Shown here: one piece after another, positions 1 through 5,215 of the stretch
Numbering within the stretch: position 1 is the first letter of the stretch
How the letters are laid out: the number at the start of each line of letters is the position of its first letter
Assembly (NCBI GenBank): GCA_003162595.1
Contig: PMNJ01000363.1
Coordinates: forward strand, 1-5,511
Direction: 5' to 3'
DNA from: Bacteroidales bacterium
GTDB lineage: Bacteria; Bacteroidota; Bacteroidia; Bacteroidales; VadinHA17
DNA length: 5,511 bases
The notes under the pieces: model-generated
Told to the model about the DNA's origin: nothing
Database searches by the model: none
What the model saw: the letters and a program-made list of their open reading frames with translations, nothing else
Position numbers and translations under genes: made by a program

Positions 1-3
1 TTG

Positions 4-74
4 AGGTCGGTGGCGGATTCGAACCGCCGTAAACGGTTTTGCAGACCGCTACCTAGCCACTCGGTTAACCGACC
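4..74 (-). tRNA. tRNA-Cys (anticodon GCA)
   Basis: Reading the minus strand gives a full cloverleaf. The 7-bp acceptor stem GGTCGGT/ACCGACC is perfect. The D arm is short, with ACC/GGT pairing and a GG-containing loop. The anticodon stem GCGGT/ACCGT has one G-U pair and closes the loop CTGCAAA, with anticodon GCA at plus positions 40-42. The T arm is GGCGG-TTCGAAT-CCGCC. The discriminator base is U (position 4), which is the known identity base for cysteinyl-tRNA synthetase. CCA is not encoded; the 3' end is followed by CAA, so CCA must be added enzymatically. The 3' flank lies outside the window to the left. A 19-nt near-copy of this 3' end occurs inverted at 841-859. Confidence 0.96.
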
Positions 75-119
75 GTATACACCATTGCCTTAGCGAAAGT
101 GTACCGTAAGTTTGGAGTG

Positions 120-127
120 CAAAAATA
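120..127 (-). promoter_or_regulatory. possible -7 promoter element for tRNA-Cys
   Basis: On the minus strand this reads TATTTTTG, matching the Bacteroidota -7 consensus TAnnTTTG, about 45 nt before the tRNA 5' end. That distance would allow a short leader to be trimmed by RNase P. No TTTG/TTG -33 element is visible at the usual distance upstream, so the assignment rests on the -7 motif alone in an A/T-rich stretch. Confidence 0.3.
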
Positions 128-177
128 ATAATTTTTGTGTTATTTGATGACATTCGTACATATCATCCCAATTTTTT

Positions 178-230
178 CTTAACCCTTCCCCCCCGCCCCT
201 ACCCTTAAACAATAAGGGCAGGGGCGCTAT
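178..230 (-). repeat. hairpin + G-rich repeat, copy A
   Basis: Read on the minus strand, this 53-nt copy starts ATAGC, then has a 12-bp stem (195-206 with 214-225; one G-U pair on the minus strand) around the core CCCTTATTGTTTAAGGG, then a tail with G runs of 3, 4, 7 and 3, ending GGTTAAG. Copy B at 749-797 has the same order, the same core, the same ends and the opposite orientation. Positions 205-230 also encode the last residues and stop codon of the DUF559 gene. There is no T tract after the stem, so it does not look like an ordinary terminator. The two copies flank the DUF559 gene with their GGTTAAG ends outward. Confidence 0.85.
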
Positions 231-642
231 TTTGTTCATTACCAGCAATCTGTCTTACTCGATTGAATATTATTTCGTTTAGAAAAAGAACTACTGAATT
301 CATATCTTCAAGTTCTTTATTCTTAATTCTTACTACATAAATACCTTTATTTAATAACTTCAAATCTCTCTCAGAATCATAGTCCCTCCTGTGTTCATGA
401 ATTTCACCGTCCAATTCAATTATAAGCTTAAGTTCTGAACAATAAAAATCTGCAATGAAAAATTCAACCCATTTATTCTTAACCCTGTAGAATATTGGAT
501 GTTGTCTCAGAAATTTGTAATCAGAAAGTCTCTTCCTGCGAAGAACAGTCCAGAGTAATTTTTCTGATTGTGTTTGATTCTTCCTTAAATTCCTGGCCAA
601 TAAAGTAATTTCCTTGTAACTCTTATAATGAGATCGAGGCAT
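205..642 (-). CDS. DUF559 domain protein (PD-(D/E)XK endonuclease-like)
   Basis: This is a 145-residue protein recognisable as the stand-alone DUF559 type, a Vsr-like member of the PD-(D/E)XK nuclease superfamily. Visible features in order: the N-terminal LARNLRKNQTQSEKLLW (15-31) with the conserved Glu27; KFLRQHPI (43-50); the core strand IADFYC with Asp65; the IIELDGEIH block with Glu76 and Asp78 (74-82); YDSERD (88-93); and VVRIKNKEL (103-111). These supply the acidic residues expected of the nuclease fold, although the biochemical role of such proteins is not established. The length is normal for the family. The gene stands alone, is visibly more A/T-rich than fba, and has no methylase or restriction partner here. 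The last seven residues (SAPALIV) and the stop lie within repeat copy A, which suggests that gene and repeat travel together. The ATG at 642 follows an A/T-rich leader with no Shine-Dalgarno sequence; the promoter is unclear. Confidence 0.9.
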   Translation of the reverse strand: MPRSHYKSYKEITLLARNLRKNQTQSEKLLWTVLRRKRLSDYKFLRQHPIFYRVKNKWVEFFIADFYCSELKLIIELDGEIHEHRRDYDSERDLKLLNKGIYVVRIKNKELEDMNSVVLFLNEIIFNRVRQIAGNEQNSAPALIV

Positions 643-748
643 TTTTTATTTATTTCAACCTTAAATTTAGTTTTTTTACTATAATTATTCAAATAAAATA
701 TTTACTAAAACGCCACTTGAAACCCATAATACTCTAATATATAATAGT

Positions 749-797
749 ATAGCTCCCTTCCCTTATTGTTTAAGGGAAGGGTTGGGGTAGGGTTAAG
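749..797 (+). repeat. hairpin + G-rich repeat, copy B
   Basis: This 49-nt relative of copy A lies on the opposite side of the DUF559 gene and in inverted orientation. It starts ATAGC, has a perfect 10-bp stem (755-764 with 772-781, extendable by one A-T pair) around the identical core CCCTTATTGTTTAAGGG, and ends GGTTAAG. Its G-rich arm and tail read GGGAAGGGTTGGGGTAGGG (774-792), a textbook four-run G-quadruplex motif with 2-nt loops. Compared with copy A, the pair G-U (A) is replaced by U-A (B), so the stem is kept although the sequence has changed. Confidence 0.85.
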
Positions 798-840
798 TTA
801 AACAGTAGGAAGGGTCCCCCCAAACCGGATCACTGAAAGT

Positions 841-859
841 AATCCGCCACCAACCTCAA
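841..859 (+). repeat. inverted partial copy of the tRNA-Cys 3' end
   Basis: The plus strand reads AATCCGCCACCAACCTCAA. The minus strand of positions 1-19, covering the end of the T loop, the 3' T-stem arm, the 3' acceptor strand, the discriminator and three bases beyond, reads the same with a single difference (A for G at the twelfth base). The match stops at the window edge and may continue. The rest of a tRNA is not present upstream: 827-845 instead forms a different hairpin. It could be an attachment-site remnant, a decayed tRNA or the product of a segmental duplication and inversion. Confidence 0.7.
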
Positions 860-861
860 CC

Positions 862-895
862 AATCCCTGAGCACAAAATGCCGGGGATTTTTTTG
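862..895 (+). terminator. rho-independent terminator without an obvious gene
   Basis: AATCCCTG (862-869) pairs with CGGGGATT (882-889), including one G-U pair, around a 12-nt loop, and is followed directly by a T tract (888-894). It begins two bases after the tRNA-Cys-like tail at 841-859, exactly where a tRNA terminator would sit. No intact gene on the plus strand precedes it in the window, so it is probably a leftover of a lost transcription unit. It would also insulate fba from upstream transcription. Confidence 0.65.
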
Positions 896-920
896 TTTAT
901 ATCTGAAACTGGCAAACCAA

Positions 921-928
921 TATCTTTG
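921..928 (+). promoter_or_regulatory. possible -7 promoter element of fba
   Basis: TATCTTTG fits the Bacteroidota -7 consensus TAnnTTTG and lies about 95 nt before the fba start codon, just after the orphan terminator. The nearest TTTG that could act as the -33 box (892-895) leaves a 25-nt spacer, longer than usual, so this is a weak call. Confidence 0.35.
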
Positions 929-1022
929 ATTACTTTTAGCCGGGCAGATTATTTTTACTAAATATTTTGGACACTAAGTCTAAAATAACTACTTTTTCGG
1001 GCTCATTTTAAAACAATAAATT

Positions 1023-1994
1023 ATGGTACATTATACAGAGTTAGGGTTAGTGAATTCGAGAGAATTGTTTAAAAAAGCCGGTAAAGGAGGATACGCTGTT
1101 CCTGCTTTCAATTTCAACAATCTTGAACAGATGCAGGCAATTATCAGTGCCTGTGTGGAGACAAAATCTCCGGTTATTCTTCAGGTATCTAAAGGTGCAC
1201 GTAAATATGCAAACCAGACTTTGCTTCAATATCTTGCCAAGGGAGCTGTGGAATATGCAAAAGAACTTGGCTATGCAATTCCCATTGTATTGCATCTTGA
1301 TCATGGCGATTCATTTGAAACCTGCAAGTCGTGCATCGAAATGGGCTTTTCATCGGTAATGATCGACGGATCACATTTCCCATATGAAGAAAACGTAAGG
1401 TTAACCAAACAGGTTGTTGAATATGCTCATCAGTTCGATGTTACTGTCGAAGGTGAACTGGGTGTTTTAGCAGGTATAGAAGATGAAGTTTCGTCAGAAC
1501 ATACATCTTATACCAGACCCCAGGAGGTTGAAGACTTTGTGAAAAAGACAGGAGTTGATTCTCTTGCTATCTCTATCGGAACTTCTCATGGCGCTTTCAA
1601 GTTCAAGGTAAAACCAGGTGAACTTCCTCCTCCTTTGCGTTTTGACATTCTTGAAGAATGTGAAAAACGTATTCCGGGTTTCCCGATTGTTCTTCATGGC
1701 GCTTCTTCAGTTCCTCAGGATATCGTGGCCGAGATTAATAAATATGGCGGCAAAATGGAAAACACAGCCGGAGTATCTGAGGATCAGTTGCGCAGAGCGG
1801 CAAAATCAGCAGTTTGTAAGATCAATATCGACAGCGATGGCCGTCTTGCGATGACGGCTGCAATACGCAAGGTTTTTGTTGAAAAGCCCGGCGAGTTCGA
1901 CCCTCGTAATTATCTGGGCCCCGCACGTGATAAGTTAAAAGAACTTTATAAACATAAAGTTCTTAATGTACTCGGCAGCGCTGATAAGGCATAA
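1023..1994 (+). CDS. fba: class II fructose-bisphosphate aldolase
   Basis: This is a complete 323-residue zinc-dependent aldolase, a cytoplasmic glycolysis/gluconeogenesis enzyme that reversibly cleaves fructose 1,6-bisphosphate into dihydroxyacetone phosphate and glyceraldehyde 3-phosphate. The class II signatures are in order: YAVPAFNFNN (24-33); HLDHG (91-95), with the catalytic Asp93 and zinc ligand His94; the VEGELG block (142-147) with Glu145; SHG (188-190), with zinc ligand His189; HGASS (225-229), with zinc ligand His225; and the phosphate-binding KINIDSD (266-272). No key residue is missing and the length is normal for the longer class II enzymes. The ATG at 1023 immediately precedes the conserved N-terminus and has an A-rich leader without a Shine-Dalgarno sequence, as is usual in Bacteroidota. 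The gene appears monocistronic, with a terminator on each side and a convergent neighbour 17 nt beyond its stop. A tagatose-bisphosphate aldolase is the only close alternative, and is less likely. Confidence 0.96.
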   Translation: MVHYTELGLVNSRELFKKAGKGGYAVPAFNFNNLEQMQAIISACVETKSPVILQVSKGARKYANQTLLQYLAKGAVEYAKELGYAIPIVLHLDHGDSFETCKSCIEMGFSSVMIDGSHFPYEENVRLTKQVVEYAHQFDVTVEGELGVLAGIEDEVSSEHTSYTRPQEVEDFVKKTGVDSLAISIGTSHGAFKFKVKPGELPPPLRFDILEECEKRIPGFPIVLHGASSVPQDIVAEINKYGGKMENTAGVSEDQLRRAAKSAVCKINIDSDGRLAMTAAIRKVFVEKPGEFDPRNYLGPARDKLKELYKHKVLNVLGSADKA

Positions 1995-2011
1995 TTGCAA
2001 TCTCTGATAAC

Positions 2012-3682
2012 CTAATATTTGGAATTTAAATGTATTAGTTTATCGAGCCGGAAAACAAACCGGATTCTTTCTCTTAAGGATCCGGTTATTGTTTTTATAT
2101 TGTCAGAGACTATAAATGGGAAATAGATCTCGAAATAGTCCCATATTCCTGCCTTTATACCTGCTTCATAAAAGAATGCCGGTCTATTAATATTACCTGA
2201 TCCATGATCGTTCAGTAACAGATTAACAAAGGGTTTAAAAGGTATCTTTGAAACAATTCCCGGAAGACTGCTGGTCAGAGATACTGATAAAAGCCACCGG
2301 CTGTATCCTAGACTGTCATTGACTGCAGAAACGAGCCCTCCTTCAGACAGGGTCATCTGCCTCGACAATAAAGTTCTTGGAAACTCCGTAAAACGGTCAG
2401 GATAAACACCTTCATATAAATATTGTTCACGGCCACTTCTCCCGCTTGCAGAAAAGGAATAAAATGGATCTGAGGCGTCATTTTTAAGCATTGTTCCTGC
2501 AAACACTCTGAAATCCAGTCCGTTTTTCTTCCCTCCATAGCTGTATTTATAATTTAGTTCCATTGATGCCTTCTGATATGATTTTCCTGATTCTAATGAG
2601 ACTGCCACACTGAAAGGATTTATTATACAGGTCTTGTTAAGGAAGTATCTGAATTGCAGATAAGAACGCATCTTCGCCTGTGTGAGAGATTCAATCTGGC
2701 TTAGATCGGACGCCAGGGTGTAATAACCGGAGACCTTTTGATTTATCGGATCAATTGCACTTTTGGATTTAAAATATAAGTCCAATCCAATCCGGGCTCT
2801 TTGATAGTCCTGTATTCCGGGCGCCCCGAACTGTTCTCCTTCAAGGGTAAGTGAGGCAAGTCTTATGAAATTATCGTAGGGGATTTTATTGAAAGAGATT
2901 TTCCCGTAGCCTGTAAATGCCTGATTACGGAAAGAATAGAACGGCATAATAAAATATTCAACAGGTTTTGGTATGAGCGTTCCATTCTGCAAAGCGAATC
3001 CGGCCATAAAACCATCTGTATTTGTCCAGTTGACTGAAGGTAAATAAATCAGATATCGTTTGTCAGGATCTTCGATTGTATACAGGATCTGAAATCTGAC
3101 AGGATCAGCTTTTCGGAATATACCTGAGGTACGGATGTTATTATTAAGCCTGTATAATTCAGTCATTTCATGGTTGGGATCTATTTGTATCTCAGAATAA
3201 CTCCCGGGATTTGTACTGAACCATTTACTGCCTTCAAAACCATCTTCCCATTTTTCTGAGCTGATAGAATCTCCCTTTAGTTCAGCTATCAGCAACGGAG
3301 CTTTTAACTCACCCTGGTTTTTAATTAGTACCCTGCCTTTACTGAAGCGGGCAATCTTATAATCAAGCCTTTTGGTTGTCCCAAGAAAATCATCAAAGAA
3401 CCAGAATAGATCCTTATCTGTATGATATTTAAAGACATCCCTCAGATCATCGGGGTGCGGATGTTTGCCTTTCCATAACCGGTAATAATCATGCATTGTG
3501 GAATCATAGAGAGAATCTCCCAGATAAGCCCGAAGATAATTGAACCCCTGTGCAGCTTTGTCGTAGATCAGGCTTTCATAATTATTGATGCTGAATTCCG
3601 GAGCTGCTATATTAATATTCTGTTCCAGATTGCTTCGTGCCGGAATCAGCCATTCCAGTTCCTGTATACGTTGAACCGGCAT
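2012..3682 (-). CDS. M1 metallopeptidase, C-terminal fragment
   Basis: This open frame of 556 residues continues the peptidase. Residues 1-110 complete the M1 catalytic/helical region: NYESLIYDK (34-42) carries Tyr35 and Tyr40, the latter matching the Y-x-K tyrosine conserved in M1 enzymes, and is followed by KHPHPDD (73-79) and WFFDDFL (94-100). The rest is beta-rich. Roughly the last 220 residues show repeated alternating polar/aromatic strands and end in the pattern DYFEIYFPFIVSDNIK followed by RIRFVFRLDKL, which resembles an outer-membrane beta-barrel or a surface-anchoring domain. The ATG at 3682 is probably only the first Met after the frameshift, since the same frame reads KILHIDK directly upstream. 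The final codons overlap the probable fba terminator. Confidence 0.75.
   Translation of the reverse strand: MPVQRIQELEWLIPARSNLEQNINIAAPEFSINNYESLIYDKAAQGFNYLRAYLGDSLYDSTMHDYYRLWKGKHPHPDDLRDVFKYHTDKDLFWFFDDFLGTTKRLDYKIARFSKGRVLIKNQGELKAPLLIAELKGDSISSEKWEDGFEGSKWFSTNPGSYSEIQIDPNHEMTELYRLNNNIRTSGIFRKADPVRFQILYTIEDPDKRYLIYLPSVNWTNTDGFMAGFALQNGTLIPKPVEYFIMPFYSFRNQAFTGYGKISFNKIPYDNFIRLASLTLEGEQFGAPGIQDYQRARIGLDLYFKSKSAIDPINQKVSGYYTLASDLSQIESLTQAKMRSYLQFRYFLNKTCIINPFSVAVSLESGKSYQKASMELNYKYSYGGKKNGLDFRVFAGTMLKNDASDPFYSFSASGRSGREQYLYEGVYPDRFTEFPRTLLSRQMTLSEGGLVSAVNDSLGYSRWLLSVSLTSSLPGIVSKIPFKPFVNLLLNDHGSGNINRPAFFYEAGIKAGIWDYFEIYFPFIVSDNIKTITGSLRERIRFVFRLDKLIHLNSKY
2058..2097 (+). terminator. probable fba terminator, inside the convergent gene
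   Basis: A 12-bp stem, AACCGGATTCTT (2058-2069) with AAGGATCCGGTT (2076-2087), has one G-U pair on the plus strand and a 6-nt loop, and is followed by ATTGTTTTTA. It starts 63 nt after the fba stop codon and lies within the last codons of the convergent peptidase gene. On the minus strand the same stem carries a C-A mismatch but is also followed by a T-rich stretch, so some bidirectional activity is possible. Confidence 0.6.
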
Positions 3683-3701
3683 TTTATCTATGTGTAAGAT
3701 T

Positions 3702-4331
3702 TTAGCCAGCTTCCAGTTTTTTCAGTTCGATTTCCCATAGTTTTTTCCCGGGATATCTCACATCCATATATCTTGATTCATTTGCAGATGTAATACTCTC
3801 ATCCATAAAAGGGAACCTGCGTTCATCTGAACCTAAGGCACTATAAAACCAGCTGTGACAGATTTCGTGGGCAATCACTTCATCGAGAAGGTATGAATCA
3901 TTTGCCACTCCTATTACAGTAAGCTCGGGATATTCCATCCCGTCGCCGGCGTTAAGAGCGCTTTGAACTGCTGTATATGTGTTATAGGGATAGTCGCCGT
4001 TCCATATTGAAAAATACCATAAAGCATTATTTATGTATGAGACAGCATTTCTCCAGAGATATGCTTCCTGATTGGTAAACATTGCCCAGGTGGTAACCAC
4101 CCTTCCTGTTTCCGGAAGCCTGACCTTTCCTTTCAATACATGAAATCTCTTATCGGCAAACCATGCGAAATCGTGGATATTGTTCTCCTTATATCTCAAT
4201 GTTTTCATCTGTTTTGAAGAAGGTGGAAAATCTTCATTCACGTAATCGGGGATTCTCATCCATGCAGTATCGGCAGCGAGCTTATCGAGCCAATCTCTTT
4301 TCCGCTTCGTTCTGCAGGATTCCTGTTGCAC
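3702..4331 (-). CDS. M1 metallopeptidase, catalytic-domain fragment
   Basis: This open frame can start at GTG 4331, but its first dozen residues (MQQESCRTKRKR) are an out-of-frame reading of the sequence that encodes GATGILQNEAEK in another frame. Genuine homology starts at DWLDKLAADTAWM (about residue 13). The catalytic core is intact: GDGMEYPELTVIG (129-141), equivalent to the M1 exopeptidase motif region; HEICH (155-159, DNA 3869-3855) with zinc ligands His155 and His159 and catalytic Glu156; then MDE, whose Glu178 is exactly 18 residues after the second His. It ends at LKKLEAG and a stop, just after the A6 run at 3722-3717. Whether it is translated separately is doubtful, because it has no signal peptide of its own. 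Confidence 0.75.
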   Translation of the reverse strand: MQQESCRTKRKRDWLDKLAADTAWMRIPDYVNEDFPPSSKQMKTLRYKENNIHDFAWFADKRFHVLKGKVRLPETGRVVTTWAMFTNQEAYLWRNAVSYINNALWYFSIWNGDYPYNTYTAVQSALNAGDGMEYPELTVIGVANDSYLLDEVIAHEICHSWFYSALGSDERRFPFMDESITSANESRYMDVRYPGKKLWEIELKKLEAG

Positions 4332-4343
4332 CTACTAATATAA

Positions 4344-5018
4344 TTAGACAGGCAGGGTTATACTTACATCAAAACTGCCATATTCGGAATAGAATTCACC
4401 CTGATCGAGATAAGGCATCTGATGCCAGCCTGTTCTGTCATAAACAGCCGGTTTGGGATACCATTGAGAGATCTGGTAAGATTCCCCGATATGCCCTAAA
4501 CGGGATGTAACCCCTTCAGGAATTTTCAGATGAAACGGGGTGGATATATATATTGTATCACCAGGTTTGAGAGGTTTATTCAGCATCAGCCTGCAGATAT
4601 CAGGTAAACCCTCTAAAAGATTCCATCTGATACTTTGACCTCCAACCTCGAAATTCAAAGAATCTATATATCCTTTTAACTCCGGATCGTTGAACAATTT
4701 TGACTTTCCGTCTCTTCTTAATAACTCCTTTGCTAATTTAGTATTATTGTCAGAATAGGCATTAGGCCACAGATGATAATATATAAATCCCAGAGTATCA
4801 GGGGAATTGTTTATGTACTCAACAGACTCTGATCCACGCAATTCATGCTTCAGGTCATTAAGAGTAACATGGATGTCATAATTTACTTTCTGTTGAAAAT
4901 AATCCTGCGATGATGCTTCCATGAAGGGAAAGAAAATTCCTGGAATCAGTAATATATATTTCAGGTAAGAGAACTTAAAAAGAAATATTTTTGAATTTTT
5001 CAGAAGAGATTTTTTCAT
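4344..5018 (-). CDS. M1 metallopeptidase, N-terminal fragment
   Basis: This 224-residue open frame holds the export signal and N-terminal beta domain of the broken peptidase. Residues 1-10 are Lys-rich and are followed by a hydrophobic stretch at about 20-35 (YLKYILLIPGIFFPF), with likely cleavage near ASSQ (35-38), giving a periplasmic or surface location. The mature part begins with VNYDIHVTLNDLKHELRGSE, the typical opening of this M1 type, and includes YYHLWPNAY and the WYPKPAVYDRTGWH region. It ends at SITLPV followed by TAA, where homologues would continue into an N-Y-(I/V)-V-G-A-T-G segment. The stop is therefore premature, and the fragment alone contains no zinc-binding site. Confidence 0.75.
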   Translation of the reverse strand: MKKSLLKNSKIFLFKFSYLKYILLIPGIFFPFMEASSQDYFQQKVNYDIHVTLNDLKHELRGSESVEYINNSPDTLGFIYYHLWPNAYSDNNTKLAKELLRRDGKSKLFNDPELKGYIDSLNFEVGGQSIRWNLLEGLPDICRLMLNKPLKPGDTIYISTPFHLKIPEGVTSRLGHIGESYQISQWYPKPAVYDRTGWHQMPYLDQGEFYSEYGSFDVSITLPV

Positions 5019-5215
5019 CGCATAAAAAAAGATGCAAGATAAAACTACATTAACTATCTGACAACATTTATTTCAATTACTGATGTAAAATTGTTGGTTT
5101 ACATTTACCTGACCGTTAACTAAAGCTATTTAAGATGAGAGCTTGTTCAGACTAAAAAATGCAATAACTTTATCTCTGATATTTTGTCATATTATCGTTT
5201 AATATAAGCTTACTC

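Larger units (their letters stand above)
178..797. mobile_element. candidate DUF559 element bounded by inverted structured repeats
   Basis: The 620-bp unit consists of copy A, the DUF559 gene, a roughly 106-nt A/T-rich leader and copy B. What is seen: inverted related ends, an open reading frame that ends inside one of them, and local base composition unlike the neighbours. What is inferred: the unit may move or be copied as a whole, by analogy with REP/RAYT systems, where a solitary nuclease-like protein is flanked by inverted hairpin repeats. No target-site duplication is visible, and no recognised transposase is present. It could instead be an immobile gene flanked by genome-wide intergenic repeats. 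Confidence 0.45.
643..1022. other. intergenic region between the DUF559 gene and fba
   Basis: This 380-nt gap holds, in order: the A/T-rich leader of the DUF559 gene (643-748), repeat copy B (749-797), an imperfect hairpin at 827-845 (GGATCACT-GAA-AGTAATCC, one mismatch), the tRNA-Cys-like tail (841-859), an orphan terminator (862-895), and the fba leader with a candidate -7 element at 921-928. No further coding sequence is visible in it. Confidence 0.7.
2012..5018 (-). pseudogene. M1-family metallopeptidase gene broken by frameshifts
   Basis: Three successive open frames on the minus strand (5018-4344, 4331-3702, 3682-2012) line up as consecutive parts of one secreted M1 (gluzincin) zinc metallopeptidase of the roughly 1000-residue Bacteroidota type. 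The zinc site HEXXH-X18-E is intact, so the breaks rather than active-site loss would inactivate it. Near 4350-4300 the frame is lost at LP and restored at DWLDK. Between them NYI and VGATGILQNEAEK can be read, each in a different frame. Near 3720 an A6 run (3722-3717) precedes a second break; with one A fewer the reading continues through KILHIDKM into the third frame. Four single extra bases explain everything, since 3007 nt minus 4 leaves 1000 codons plus a stop. It is either a recent pseudogene or an artefact of indel errors. There is no operon partner: it converges on fba and diverges from the gene at 5216. Confidence 0.85.

Noticed and set aside
146..167. Imperfect inverted repeat GATGACAT / ATATCATC upstream of tRNA-Cys
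   Set aside because: Eight bases with one mismatch in A/T-rich DNA is easily due to chance, and nothing else supports an operator.
195..225. Copy A hairpin as the terminator of the DUF559 gene
   Set aside because: The stem overlaps the stop codon and is followed by G runs rather than a T tract, and the same structure occurs upstream of the gene in inverted orientation.
170..805. Target-site duplication around the DUF559 unit
   Set aside because: No convincing direct repeat was found outside the two GGTTAAG ends; only short T/A-rich similarity is present.
1047..1854. Several open frames of 64-85 codons overlapping fba on both strands
   Set aside because: They lie wholly within the clearly conserved aldolase gene, have no recognisable motifs, and look like out-of-frame shadows.
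3713..3725. Programmed ribosomal frameshifting at the A6 run
   Set aside because: The third fragment needs a +1 shift, while A-rich slippery sites usually support -1. There is no stimulatory element evident, and the same gene has further indels near 4300-4350.
3491..4510. Plus-strand open frames of 68 and 115 codons opposite the peptidase gene, and a 61-codon minus-strand frame at 2353-2538
   Set aside because: They are alternative-frame readings of recognisable M1 peptidase coding sequence, with no family resemblance or leader of their own.
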